This document shows, piece after piece, positions 34,070 to 45,785 of a DNA stretch of 64,000 nt. The notes under the pieces are model-generated. The model was given only the letters and a program-made list of their open reading frames with translations. It was not told the DNA's origin and did not search any database. The position numbers and the translations under genes are program-made. Source of the stretch: Eretmocerus hayati. Taxonomy: Eukaryota; Arthropoda; Insecta; Hymenoptera; Aphelinidae. How positions within the stretch are numbered: the first letter of the stretch is position 1; each line of letters opens with the position of its first letter. Location of the stretch: NCBI GenBank assembly GCA_029851415.1, contig CM056742.1:93176748-93240747 (forward strand), read 5' to 3'.

Positions 34070-34471
34070 GCATTTATACACCTACTTAAACGGGCTGTTG
34101 CTTGAATTGTGATAATTGTGAACTAATTAATTTTTGCCTGAGCAGTAAATAAGTACTATTAATCATAAAAATGTTTTTCTTTTTCGTTTCTCTCACGTCA
34201 ACTTAATATTGTTATTATTACAGTAACCAAAACTTACTCTGATGATGCTCGCTAAAATAATATGATCAGTAAGAAAATCTTGAAGAAGTTGTCACATGTA
34301 ATTAACCTCCTGCATATTGAATTATCTCTGTACGACTTGAACTTATTCCTCAAAATTATTTATTTGATCATGCTGTAATCTATATCTGTGTGTATCGTTT
34401 CAGGGCTATATAGGGTTTTACCCCATAGCCCCAATAAAGTCTTCAATCAATCAATCAATCTCTCTCTCTCT
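34067..34471 (+). mobile_element. Probable 3' end of another non-LTR element or SINE
   Basis: About 400 bp ending in a stem-loop (GGGCTAT at 34403-34409 pairs with ATAGCCC at 34425-34431), a polyadenylation signal AATAAA (34433-34438), four CAAT repeats (34444-34460) and a short CT run. A 3' hairpin followed by a microsatellite tail is typical of LINEs/SINEs whose reverse transcriptase recognises the 3' end. No ORF is present, so it would be a 5'-truncated copy or a SINE. Confidence 0.45.
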
Positions 34472-35100
34472 CAATATATGAATAGCCAAGGTACGCGTAT
34501 AAGATGAGGTGCGTGATGTTGTACACCTATTGTAAATCTTTGCAATTTCTTTATTTATGAATAAACTTACGAAGTCCACGCAGAGTGGACCACAGTCATT
34601 ATGAAATGTCGTGTCCGAGTTTAAGTCATTCATGAGATATATATATCTAATATATATATATATATATATATACGGAGTCTATTCCCAAATATCCCTCGTC
34701 TCTTCAAGACGTGATGTTGCTGATGAAGGTAAATTCAATTAGGCTCTTTACCTTATCGCACCGTAACGGGGAGGTCGAGGAATAGAATTCTACCAAGAAA
34801 AAATGAGCGTCACTCGTGGTATATGGGGAAATCCGAGAGAATGTTAACCTTTCAAGTGACACGGTCATGTCACACAGTCATGTGCGAGCAAACACCCGAA
34901 ATTTGCGGAATCGACTAGAATCGCATATGATATCTATATCATGTATGGCAGTGAATGAAGGAATCTGATAAGAATATTCAGTTGGAAATCCAAGGTTAAC
35001 TTTGATCTCAACTGTTATCAACATGTATAAATTATTCCAAATGTGATTTTCTAGTCAAGGAGATTCATCTGGTACAGTCCCTCGAAGCCGCCAACCCGCC
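34472..35100. other. Gene-free spacer with an AT microsatellite
   Basis: (AT)n at 34640-34672; otherwise no recognised feature. Confidence 0.5.
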
Positions 35101-36268
35101 TCGAATCACGGTGGTCCTGAACCGAGTTTGTCCTCCGCTGACGACAGCAAGTGAAATTCTCGTTGGATATGATTCGGGACATTCGTGGTAACACAACCTA
35201 CTAAGAATCAAAATCATCACCTAGGCCGTTTTTTTAAAAAGTCGGAAAAACGTGTTTTTTCGATTTTCTCCACTTTTTCACCCTCGAAAACTCGAAAGGA
35301 ACGCATTTCATCGAAAAATATGTAGAGCAACTTCTTGTGGAACTTGGAACAGTGAACAAGAGAGGTCTTCACACATTTTTCCATATAAGACCTCCTGTTG
35401 CTGTAATAAACGTATTTTTGTCTGAAACTCGTATTTTATCTGTCATTTCCCACGGTTCTGACCTCATAACTCGAAGGGAACGCATTCTATAGAAAAATGT
35501 GTGGATTAATTTTTTGTAGATCTTCAAGAAATCAACGAAAAACGTCTGAACACATTTTTCGATACAATGTCTTCCGTTTCCGTAATAAACGTATTTTCGT
35601 CTGAGACACGTATCTTATCTGTCATTTTTCACGGTATCGATCCCATGAATCGAAGGGAGCACATTCCATCGAAAGATATTAACTATTCGTAGATCTTCGA
35701 GAAATGAACAAGAAACATGTGTACATTACACATACCGATTGATAGGGTCCAGATTGGAGTTGGAAGTTTGAATTTCTTTATGAAATACCGATAAAATCCA
35801 AAAATATTGCGTTATGTAGAAGAGAGATGCATTTTGTTCTATGCATTCATAAACAATTTGGGAAAACTGTTCCAACATTTTTCCAAAAATGCATAACCTC
35901 CGAGTAAGAGTCAAAACTGTGAGAAATGACAAATAAGATACGAGTCTCAGACAAAGATACATTCATCACGGGAACGGAAGACCTTGTTTCGAAAAAAGTG
36001 TAGAGACCTTCTTTGATCATTGTTTTAAGTTTCCCAAAAAGTTGCTCTACATATTTTTGGATAGAATGCGCTCCTTTCGAGTTTTTGAGGGTGAGAAAGG
36101 AAAAAACATGAAAAAAACACGTCATTTCGACTTTTTTGAAAAATGGCCCGAGGGGCGATTTTGATTCTTAGTAGGTTGTGATCCCACAGATGTCCCGAAC
36201 CATATCAAACAAGAATACCACTTGCTGTCGTCAGCGGAGGATCGACTTGGTTCAAGACTACCGTGCGA
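35101..36268. mobile_element. 1.17-kb foldback element
   Basis: The outer ends TCG-CACGGTgGTCcTGAACC (35101) and its reverse complement ending at 36268 start arms of about 580 bp that meet near 35700. Shared landmarks are CCTCCGCTGACGACAGCAAG (35142) with its reverse complement at about 36220, and CCTACTAAGAATCAAAATC with its reverse complement near 36160. Each arm is itself made of about 180-bp tandem units containing AATAAACGTATTTTxGTCTGA (35405, 35585). Short ORFs are by-products. No transposase. Confidence 0.75.
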
Positions 36269-36644
36269 ATGTAGAGTCTCCCTTGGCCATCAATGGCCAA
36301 GAGCTTTCTATCGGTTTCCCTCTCCATTCTACGTTCGTCGTGTTTTGTTATAGCGTGTTGTCGACAATTTCGAATCGACGCCAGGTTTCCTCGTAAATAT
36401 TATGATGATACAAGACTCACAGGTATTTAACTCAATTTTTCAATTGCTTGGGTGATTTATAGGTGTTTTATCCATCACATGTTAAACTACCATCGAGAAC
36501 TGCCCGTCAGGACAAACCTTGAATAATCAAATGAGCTCTTAGAATGCGTGCTCTCCATAAGCGACCGTGTTGGATCTGCCGAATTAGATTAATCAAATGT
36601 TCAGCTCACAGGGGCCCCCAGGTCTCGATATTTGGATATAGTGA
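36269..36644. other. Gene-free spacer
   Basis: No ORF, tandem repeat or RNA gene that I can support. Confidence 0.4.
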
Positions 36645-36965
36645 CAAAGGGCGGGATGTTGTTGATGAACAGTGGGGGCGTTGCTATTGCCCCCTAGGGA
36701 TCTTTTGTTACTGGTCACGTTAGGCACAGCCCGAACGATGATAATGTTGAAGTTTGTGGTTCGGTTGAAATTGATGGAGTTCAGATTAAGTGAGTTCAAA
36801 CACAATATGTTCATACAAATGTGACACAGAAACGAAAGGGTGGAACACTAATTATAAGTCTGAAAGTATCCCTAGGTGATGACATTCTTGATGGCACCAA
36901 GACCACGTCGGAGTATTGGTGCAGCGTGGCCACAGCTGGGCGAAGTATCGTGAAGTATGCGTCGC
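36645..36965. repeat. Duplicated segment, copy 1 (no insertion)
   Basis: About 315 bp matching 41416-41618 plus 43404-43515 in the same orientation: ACAAAGGGCGGG, TGTTGTTGATGAACAGTGGG, CTAATTATAAGTCTGAAAGT, GCAGCGTGGCCAC. On the minus strand both copies retain a similar 60-70-codon ORF (NRTTNxNI and HQQxPxLC words), suggesting a decayed element end or coding fragment of unknown origin. Confidence 0.65.
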
Positions 36966-37660
36966 GACGGTGATTCGAAAATGAACTGCGTCTAGAGCTT
37001 GGACAGCTCGGGTTCATATAGGTGGTGTCAGTGGTAACCATAAGCAGCTTCACTCATGTAATCTAATGGCAAGTGCCGTTCCGTAATGCGAGACCTCGTT
37101 ACGTAATGCAAAATCGCGTCACGTATCGAAAGGCAATCTTACGTAATGGTCCAGTGCGTTATGTAACGTGAAGAGTCGTTACATGTGGAATTTGCATTTT
37201 GCTTTCTCTAAAGAGAAAGCTTTGTTTTCACCCCAACGAAAATTTGATCAAATTTTTCATTAAAATCAACATATTCTTCAACAAAATCCCTCTTATCGAA
37301 AAAGCCCAACGACCATTCTCTTCCTCTCGCCAAAAGCTGTCAAATGTAGGTAACACTTTCCCTCCTAATGTCCTCCCAAATCTGCCAAAGACTCATCTTT
37401 CCACCCCATTTTCCGTGTTTGTGTGTGTGTATGTATGTATGTTGTTTTATATTGGACACGCTTTCTCTTTTACTATTCGCCTTATCAACTTTTGGCTTTC
37501 TACAAGTTGTAGAGAATCCAATTTCTGAGAGCCCAGTGATTTGGCACCTTTCGGCTCCCAGTCAAATTTGATCCATGGGCTTTTTGAACAAAAAGTGCTC
37601 AAATTTCAACTTTTAATACATAAATATCTTTTTCCCACACACTCTCACAACAAATTGAGT
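36966..37660. other. Gene-free spacer leading into the 316-bp satellite
   Basis: It includes a run of GTTACGTAATG-like words (37070-37185: GTAATGCGAGACCTCGTTACGT and similar), a short degenerate repeat of about 22 bp. No gene. Confidence 0.45.
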
Positions 37661-37664
37661 CACC

Positions 37665-39050
37665 TAAACTATGATTTTTTCTGCGAGATCTATCGATTGG
37701 TTAATACCGAAATTTCATTTGATCTCTACAGATCTCAAATTTTCAAAAAAATCAAAATTTTCACAAAAAATTTTTTTTGAGCCTGTTTAAACCTACCGCA
37801 TCCGAATTCTGTCTGAACCAAATAATAGATATCATCGAAAAAACCTAAGACTAGATGGCTCAAATCCTTCTAAAAAGCTCCCTCCAAAAAATAATTCAAA
37901 AAATAAAGGAAAATTTCCCTTAATATTCAATTTTTCCTCCTACCTTCCTTCATGACTCATTTATCTCAATCTTGATGACCTAAACTATGATTTTTTCTGC
38001 GAGATCTATCGATTGATTAATACCGAAATTCCATTTAATGTCTACAGATCTCAAATTTTCAAAAAAATCAAAATTTTCACAAAAAATTTTTTTTTGAGCC
38101 TTTCTAAATCTACCGCATCCAAATTCTGTCTCAACCAACTAATAGATATCATCGAAAAAACCTAAGACTAGATGGCTCAAATCCTTCTAAAAAGCTCCCT
38201 CCAAAAAATAATGCAAAAAATAAAGGAAAATCTCCCTTAATATTCAATTTTTGCTCCTACCTTCCTTTATGACTCATTTATCTCAATCTTAATGACATAA
38301 ACTATGATTTTTTCTGCGAGATCTATCGATTGGTTAATACCGAAATTCCATTTGATCTCTACAGATCTCAAATTTTCAAAAAAATCAAAATTTTCACCAA
38401 AAATTTTTTTTTGAGCCTTTTTAAACCTACCGCATCCAAATTCTGTCTCAACCAACTAATAGATATCATCGAAAAAACCTAAGACTAGATGGCTCAAATC
38501 CTTCTAAAAAGCTCCCTCCAAAAAATAATTCAAAGAATAAAGGAAAATTTCCCTTAATATCCAATTTTTCCTTCTACCTTCCTTCATGACTCATTTATCT
38601 CAATCTTGATGACCTAAACTATGATTTTTTCTGCGAGATCTATCGATTGCTTAATACCGAAATTCCATTTAATCTCTACAGATCTCAAATTTTCATAAAT
38701 CAAAATTTTCACAAAAAATTTTTTTTTGAGCCTTTTTAAACCTACCGCATCCAAATTCTGTCTCAACCAACTCATAGATATCATCGAAAAAACTTAAGAC
38801 TAGATGGCTTAAATCCTTCTAAAGAGCTTACTCCAAAAAATAATTAAAAAAATAAAGGAAAATTTCCCTTTATATTCAATTTTTCCTCCTACCTTCCTTC
38901 ATGACTCATTTATCTCAATCTTAATATGATTTTTTCTGCGAGATCCATCGATTGGTTAATACAGAAATTTCATTTAATCTCTACAGATCTCAACTTTTCA
39001 AAAAAATCAAAATTTTTATCAAAAGTTTCTTCTTATCAAAAAAATCAAAA
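37665..39050. repeat. 316-bp tandem satellite, about 4.4 copies
   Basis: The TAAACTATGATTTTTTCTGCG word occurs at 37665, 37981, 38298 and 38615, and a truncated form near 38922. Copies are highly alike, including the CTAAGACTAGATGGCT and GAGATCTATCGATTG words. The unit is very AT-rich, with A and T runs that give short spurious ORFs. Confidence 0.9.
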
Positions 39051-39316
39051 TTTTTATCTAAAGATACAAAAAAGTATAATATAGTTTCAATTATCATGTG
39101 GAAAGGAATTTCACATTATATTTTTCATACAATTTTAGAATGATGATGGTCTGGTTATTCTAATTATCATCATATGACGCTTGGAGAAAGCTTTCTGCTA
39201 ATCACTTTTAGCAGCGTATTTTTATGATCTTCAATTATCAAGGTGGGTACATCACGCATGGCTATTCAATATGAAAGAATATAATTTTCAATACCTTATT
39301 GGTAACTAAAGATCTC
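39051..39316. other. Gene-free spacer
   Basis: AT-rich, nothing recognised. Confidence 0.4.
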
Positions 39317-39790
39317 TTATCGGGCTACTCTCTTTATTGTAGAGATCTTTATGTAAGACGTATAGTCAAACCATTCATCATATTCATCACCTAGTGATTG
39401 CAACCTACTAAATGGAAATCTCTTTGAACAAAATAAACTCGAATTTTTGCATTTGAACATTATGGTATCAAGTCTTATCCTTGGATCAGGAATTCTTATA
39501 TCAATTCGGCCTAACATATATGGGGAGTTTACACAACAGTGAAGTATCGTATATAATATCATAATATCTTGGTATTTGGAAAAACTTCCTAAGCTACATA
39601 TCCTAAATCTTTCTGCTACATCACTGTAGTCATGTTCGAAGGGTGCATAGGGTTTCTGCTGAAGAATGAGAGAAATCTCAAGAATATATGCTGAACACTT
39701 AGATATGAAAATGATATGAGTATGGTTTGAATTTATGCACACGAGAAACGATGGAATCGACGGAGAAGAATAGATGTGTGTGGCATACAC
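39317..39790 (-). pseudogene. Relic of a non-LTR reverse transcriptase C-terminus
   Basis: A 157-codon ORF whose middle matches the conserved C-terminal part of jockey/CR1-type ORF2: a Y-S-D-V-x-E-R-F-R-I-C-S-L segment, then a helix ending LYTILHC, then SPYMLGRIDIRIPDPRIRLDT. In intact elements this follows the reverse transcriptase ('Y-xR---L-sL--RR---d--flykil-g-i--p-ll--i---vP----R'). No upstream catalytic domain is present on the minus strand (higher coordinates), so it is a 5'-truncated remnant. Confidence 0.55.
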
Positions 39791-41415
39791 GTCAATCTTT
39801 CGGGGCAGGCGAGAACATTGTTTTGTGTGTTTATCGGTTTTTTCAGCACTCTGTTCCTTGTCGATTTCTATTCGACATGATTAGCGATATGATACATGAA
39901 TTCATATGATCGTAGATATGTTGATTTGCGAATGAATATTGATACATGGTTCCATCAAGAGTCAGCAAATCGAGGTACAATGGCAAAAAATGGAATTAAA
40001 ATGGTGAAATATAGAAGTATGTTGTCCCATTGTCAATGAATTGAGCTGCGAATGACATGACGGTCTGAGACAGAATAGTCAGTATGATACGACAGACAAA
40101 CACGTGAGACGATTTGATGTGTGGTCTCCCCGACCACTATGGACGATACCGGAGAATTTGTTGCGTTGATGATCAATCTTGATATGAGCTCGGCTGAAGT
40201 CTTGAGAATCTCACGCAAAGTAGATGCGTTGGAGCCGGATGAGAGTGACGATGGTGGTACCTCGGATTCAGATGAAGATCGATTTATGTGGCATAGAGAA
40301 TTTCGTTGAGGTAATGGTTCACAGTAGATGTATTTGCAGTTGACGGGACAGCGGTACGGCAGGCAATCCAGTCTGCATACTTGGGCGTCCGGGGTGTGGC
40401 CTTGTGGTCATCCGATTGATTCGAAGATGGACTTAGGCATGCTGCTGGTCCGAGTGGAATTGGCTTTCCTGGTTCCCAGGTTAGGCGAAGTTTGCGGTAC
40501 CAAACTTCTTGCCATGATTCACACTTGCCTAAGTTCCAGGGTGTTCAGATCTGCCGTTCTGGCTTCCAGGATTGGCTGGGTTGGACCATTCAAGTTTGTA
40601 CGGCATGATGATGTCTGAGTCCGTTATGCGTCAGCAGCAAACTGAGAATGCAGTAGCTGCTGATCTGCAGACATCCGTCTTGATCAGCCGTGCGTATCGA
40701 TAATGGAAAAAATGTAGAAAATTACTGCGAATGAGAATCGTGAGACAACCTTGAGTGGCTAGTTACAGAATGCGATTTTGCAGTGTAATGTTCTCGACCT
40801 TGAGGAGTAGCCAGGGTACTCAGCCGATTAGGGACCATCTATGTTTGTTTTCCAACGAAGTATTTGATGAACCTGAACAAAATTGAGCCTTGTCCGAGGT
40901 CTCGGGTCAGTTTGTCGTTGACCTGCGCGAACCAGGTGTTGATGCTTCGCCGGGCTGCGATCGACGAGGTGGCGCGTTTTTCCATGTAGACATGAATAAT
41001 ACTAGTTGTCGATGAATCTACTGCGCAATGATGAATCTCGTCTGAGACTTTGAGTTGACTAAAATGCTCCCCTTGGTCATTGGATCGAGCAAACCGGGGC
41101 TTTCATGCTTCACCAAGTTGCAAGGAGCCTTGTGGCAGAAGAGCGTCGTTCTCCGCGGGAGGTGTTCATGAGCACTCCCAGAAGAGCAAAGCTGGTCGGA
41201 ATGACTACAACGTAGGGTTGGGGTCCACAGAGGGCACATCATCGCTGGTGATCTTCGTCGTGAGCCAAAAGACCTGGTGAAGCTTCCTCTCCGTCCGGGG
41301 TTGCGATGACCATGGTTGTTGCGGGCTCTTCACAGGGTCGCTGGTACGTCCATTCTTCAATGGAACTCGGGTACAGAGCCACTCCTGTGGCCCACTCGTA
41401 AGGCACCAGTTTGAC
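39791..41415. other. Stretch without a recognised gene
   Basis: Short ORFs (for example 40121-40309 and 40328-40618 on the plus strand, 41018-41242 and 41205-41417 on the minus strand) have mixed, partly gene-like composition but no family signature. The stretch precedes duplicated segment copy 2 and may belong to the same decayed element. Confidence 0.35.
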
Positions 41416-41620
41416 AAAGGACGGGTTGTTGTTGATGAGCAGTGGGGGCGTCGTCGGTGGTGCCCTCTAGGGATCCTTTGTCACTGGTCACGTTTGGCAG
41501 AACTCGGAGGATGAAGATGTTGAGGTTTGTGGTGCGGTTGAGATCGATCGATTTCAGGTTCAGTATGTTCACACCCAATATGTTCTTACAAATATGAGAC
41601 ACGAACCAAAGTGCGAAATA

Positions 41621-43401
41621 CAGGCAAACCCCGGTATTCGCGACCTCGGTATTCGCGAACCCCGCTTATTCGCGGTTGGGTAATTGAGGACGCACCCCGC
41701 TATTCGCGGAGCCTGACCCCGCCAATTCGCGATTTGATGTTGACCGGTTCATGATTTTTGAGGGAAATTCGTTCAACAGCTGATTTTTTGAAATTTTTTT
41801 GATGTTTCCTCGATCCTTTGATGACTTGTCAACTTGATGTAGATGTTCACTCAATGTATATCAGACGCATATATTCACAATTTTTAAGGGCAACATTCAG
41901 GTTGTTATTGTTTTGGTGTTGATTTTTTGAGGTTGTAAGGAGAACCTCTCACTCGTGTTGTTTTCTACTGTGATTTATATCATTTGAAGCTGGTTTCTAT
42001 ATACTATTTTTCAAGACTATTATGGCACCACCAAAGAAAAACTCACCTTCTAAGAATCCTGTCAAGAAAAGGGCGGAAAAAGTTATGGATATTGCAACCA
42101 AATTGAAAATCCTAGATCTTTTGCGAGACGGAGGAAAAATCAGTAACCCACTGCTTATATACAAGTCTGAGGATCCACGTGCTTTACGAGGAAAGAGGAA
42201 AGAGTATCTTCCTGTTGTTTGGCGATCCAATAAAAGTGCATGGATCAACAAAAAAATTATGGAGGAATGGTTCACCCAGTCTTTCGTCCACGAAGTCAAA
42301 GAATTTTTGCTTGGCCAGAATCTTTCATTTAAGGTCCTGCTCATTTTAGACAATGCCCCTAGTCACCCGGATACACTATTCACAGCTGATCCGAATGTGC
42401 AAGTTATGTTTCTGCCTCCTAATACGACTTCTTTGATCCAACCTCTTGATCAAACAGTGATTGCAACATTCAAATCTTACTATCTGGGACGTGTAATGAG
42501 AAACATGCTTGAGCACGTCAACCAGCAAGTCGACGAATCTGTTAGACCTCACTTGGTGGTAAAAAATTATTGGAAGCAATTCACGATTTTGAATTCGATC
42601 ACAATTGTACCAGAATCTTGGAATGAGGCCAAAGATTCGGTTTTGAATTCAAGTTGGGGTGAACTGCTACCAGAATTAGTAGAAAAAAATCAAGTCACGG
42701 TTCCTTCTGATTCTGTTCTGCAAGAAGTCGTGCAATCGACGATAAACGTGGCGCAAGAAATCGAAGGTGAAGAATTCTCAGACATGCAAGATTCTGATGT
42801 GTTGAGTATGGTATCGACAGATAGAAACCAGTTGACTGCTAGCGACATCGAAGAGATTCTTGAGGACGCAGGAGGCAACCGAGCTGCTGAGAAAAATGTC
42901 GAAGAGAGTCCAGAACCAGCTCTATCCATCAGAATTTTGTCTCAGATAATAAGCACGGTTCAGAATGCAATTGATGACGCACTAGCTCAAGATCCAATTT
43001 TAACCCGCAGTCTCAAATTCAAACTTGATTGCGAGTCAGCTTTGATGTCTTACAAAGAATTGTATAGTGGTCTTTTGCGACGGTCTAGGCAATCACTCGT
43101 AACTGAATTTTTTGCTGAAAAATGATTTTCATTCCTTTGTATAAACCTTTATGATGATGTTTTTTGATATACTCCACCATACTCACAATTTTATATTGGT
43201 TTATACATCTACAAGATAATAAATCGTTTAATTTGGAAATGAAGCTCCGAAAGTTGGTTTTATCCGCGTGGAATAGAGGTTTTTCTCGGATGTTGGCAAC
43301 GATCTTTATTTTCCTATAAGAACAATGCCCCAGTATTCGCGGTTTTCGTATTCGCGGTACTTTTCGTGGCAACATTAATCGCGAATACCGGGGTTTACCT
43401 G
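41621..43401. mobile_element. Tigger/pogo-type DNA transposon with internal deletion
   Basis: Terminal inverted repeats CAGGCAAACCCCGGTATTCG (41621) and its near-exact reverse complement ending at 43401 are flanked by TA (41619-41620, 43402-43403). Inside each end the word TATTCGCGG or close variants recurs several times, the usual subterminal pattern of Tigger elements. 1,781 bp, one ORF. Confidence 0.92.
42022..43125 (+). CDS. Truncated Tigger/pogo transposase, in-frame internal deletion
   Basis: 367 residues, open from ATG to stop. Residues 1-40 keep the basic start of the CENP-B-type helix-turn-helix (KVMDIATKLKILDLLRDGG). The frame then jumps directly to the middle of the DDE nuclease (NPLLIYKSEDPRAL, then WRSNKSAWI). 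The second Asp (LLILDNAPSHP) and the third (PLDQTVIATFKSYY) are present, but most of the DNA-binding domain and the first catalytic Asp are gone. The C-terminal 200 residues are acidic and family-typical. It cannot catalyse transposition. The preserved frame could be chance from a recent deletion, or allow a repressor-like product. Confidence 0.88.
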   Translation: MAPPKKNSPSKNPVKKRAEKVMDIATKLKILDLLRDGGKISNPLLIYKSEDPRALRGKRKEYLPVVWRSNKSAWINKKIMEEWFTQSFVHEVKEFLLGQNLSFKVLLILDNAPSHPDTLFTADPNVQVMFLPPNTTSLIQPLDQTVIATFKSYYLGRVMRNMLEHVNQQVDESVRPHLVVKNYWKQFTILNSITIVPESWNEAKDSVLNSSWGELLPELVEKNQVTVPSDSVLQEVVQSTINVAQEIEGEEFSDMQDSDVLSMVSTDRNQLTASDIEEILEDAGGNRAAEKNVEESPEPALSIRILSQIISTVQNAIDDALAQDPILTRSLKFKLDCESALMSYKELYSGLLRRSRQSLVTEFFAEK

Positions 43402-43520
43402 TACTAATTATGAGTCTGAAAGTGTCACTAGGTCACAGTGACGGCGTTCCTGATGGCACAAGGTGCTCCTTGTGCAGCGTGTTTGCAGCGTGGCCACGGC
43501 TACACGGTGAAGGAGAATGG

Positions 43521-44640
43521 TGGATAGGTTACAAAAACTGACATGGAAAAGTGTAAATGGATTTTTGTTCTACTTTTTGAGGACATCAGGAGTCCATTTC
43601 CATCGTAATTGCATAAGCTCCTTCTTTCGAGGAATGCTCATTGAAACATTTTTCAGGAGTGCTCTATGAATTAAATGATTCCGCAACACTGTCATTCGAG
43701 GAATACGCTTCAAATATTCCATCAATGCATAGATTTGATGGGAAGAGTTTTAGATACATTCGCAATATGTAACAAGGATTGATTCCAAATGTATTTTGAT
43801 GCTCCTTGGATCACAAAATGTTTCCCATTTTGATCGGAATAATTCTGCAGCTCAAGTGAATCTGACCAAGGGAGCAATGAAGCACCTGGAAGAGATGAAA
43901 ATTCCAAACAGTGTTCCTCCAAAATTCTCCATAGAGATAGATGTGACTGCTCATATATATTCACAGTATATCTGTGTTCCAAACCGATTCATATTATCAA
44001 ACATCACATTATACAACACTCAATGGAGGAATAGTAGTAACAGTTATCGACTAATCCATTCATGATCGAAACAGAAGAGAAAAGTCAATGTACATTACAA
44101 AATTGGAGAGAGCAGTAATACAATTTTCTCCGTGGTACCTCTAAGGCCTCGGATTTATTGTCGTTAATCCAGCCTAAGAGATATAATTATTCATTATATT
44201 TTGATCATGTGTCACATTTGGATCATTTGTTGTCTTCGGATCATTTGTTATCATTTCATTCCATGATATTATTGACCTTCACTTTTCCGTTTTCGATACG
44301 ATTATTTTTCTCTCCAATTCTGAGCATGAATAAATTGATTGATAACTGTTACTAAAATTTCTGCATCAAGTGTTGTACAATCTGATGACCGATAATTGAT
44401 GATTTTTTCGGAACATAGATGTACTGTTAATATATATGAGCAGGCACTCCTATTGTTTTTTCTTAAGCTTGTTCTTGCTAGGGCTAAGATGGGGATAGTG
44501 GGCTGCTGAGGCTGGGTGAATTTCACTGAAAAGACGCCATTATTAACTGAATGGCCAAATTTAATGACGAATACTGAGGTGGGGGATGAGAGTGTGCACG
44601 GCGGCCACCGGTCGGTGGTAAACTGACGAGAACGGGCGGA
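43521..44640. other. Stretch without a recognised gene
   Basis: Small ORFs (43796-44065 plus, 43722-43982 minus) overlap each other and match nothing known to me. A few ATTTGTTGTCTTCGGATC repeats lie near 44210-44260. Confidence 0.35.
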
Positions 44641-45785
44641 AACGATGAGCTCTTGATGCTCGACACGCCCGCGCCGTAGATAGGGTTGGGATCGGAATGC
44701 GTTCACGAAAGTTTTGTCGAATACTCGGTCAATCAGGAGGATCAATCTGCCATGGGTTTCGAGCCGATCGGAAGTGCGGAAGGAAGTCATTTTGAAGGTT
44801 ATGAATCTGAACGACGCCGTAGAAAGGGTTAGGATCGAAATGCGTTCGCAAAATTTTCGTCAAATACTCGGGCAATTATGAGGACCAATCTGCCATGGGT
44901 TTCGAGCCGATTGAGAGTGCGGAAGGCAGTCATTTTGGAGGTTATGAATCTGAACGACGCCGTAGATAGGGTTGGGATCGGAATGCGTTCGCAAAATTTC
45001 TGTCGAATACTCGGGCAATCATGAGGACCAATCTGCCATGGGTTTTGAGCCGATCAAAAGTATGGAAGGCAGTCATTTTGGAGGTAATGAATCTGATTGA
45101 CGCCGTATATAGGGTTAGGATCGGAATGCGTTCGCAAAATTTTTGTCAAGTACTCGGGCAATCATGAGGACCATAACCATAACCCTACCCACAGCGTGGT
45201 CAAGATTCATAACCTCGGAAGAAAACTGTCTCCGCACGTTCGATCGGCTCGAAATCCATGGCAGACTGGTCCTCATGATTGCCCGAGTATTTGTCAAAAA
45301 TTTGGCGAACGCATTCCGATCCTAACCCTATCTACGGTGTCGTTCAGATTTATAACCTCCGAAATCACTGCCTTCCGCACTTTCGATCGGCTGGAAACCC
45401 ATGGCAGTTTGGTCCTCATGACTGCCTGAGTATTTGACAAGAATTTTGCGAACGCATTTCGATCCTAACCTCATCCACGGCGTGGTCAAGATTCATAACC
45501 TCGGAAGAAAACTGTCTTCCGCACCTTTGATCGCCCTGAAACCTATGGCAGATTGATCCTCATGATTGCTCGAGTATTTGACAGAAATTTTGTGAACGCA
45601 TTCCGATCCTAACCCTTTCTACGGCGTCGTTCAGATTCATAACCTCCAAAATGACTGCCTTCCGCACTTTCGATCGGCTCGAAACCCATGGCAGATTGGT
45701 CCTCATGTCTGTCCGAGTACCTGACAAGAATTTCGCGAACGCATTCCGACCCTAACCCTACCTCCGGCGTGTTTCAATATCCTAA
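44640..45785. repeat. 143-bp satellite that switches strand midway
   Basis: CTGCCATGGGTTTcGAGCCGAT occurs forward near 44748, 44891 and 45034. After a partial unit ending near 45173 the same unit runs in reverse (near 45258, 45401, 45543, 45686). The unit also contains GGATCGGAATGCGTTCGC and ATAGGGTTaGGATC. This is a tail-to-tail inverted array of about 3.5 plus 4 units; the reversal point is around 45175. Confidence 0.88.

Larger units (their letters stand above)
41416..43520. repeat. Duplicated segment, copy 2 (split by a Tigger element)
   Basis: Same segment as 36645-36965, interrupted between 41620 and 43402. Copy 1 reads through this point, providing the pre-insertion state. Confidence 0.65.

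Noticed and set aside
45105..45335. CCTAACCCTA words suggesting telomeric repeat
   Set aside because: They are one short part of a 143-bp satellite unit, not tandem telomeric hexamers or pentamers.
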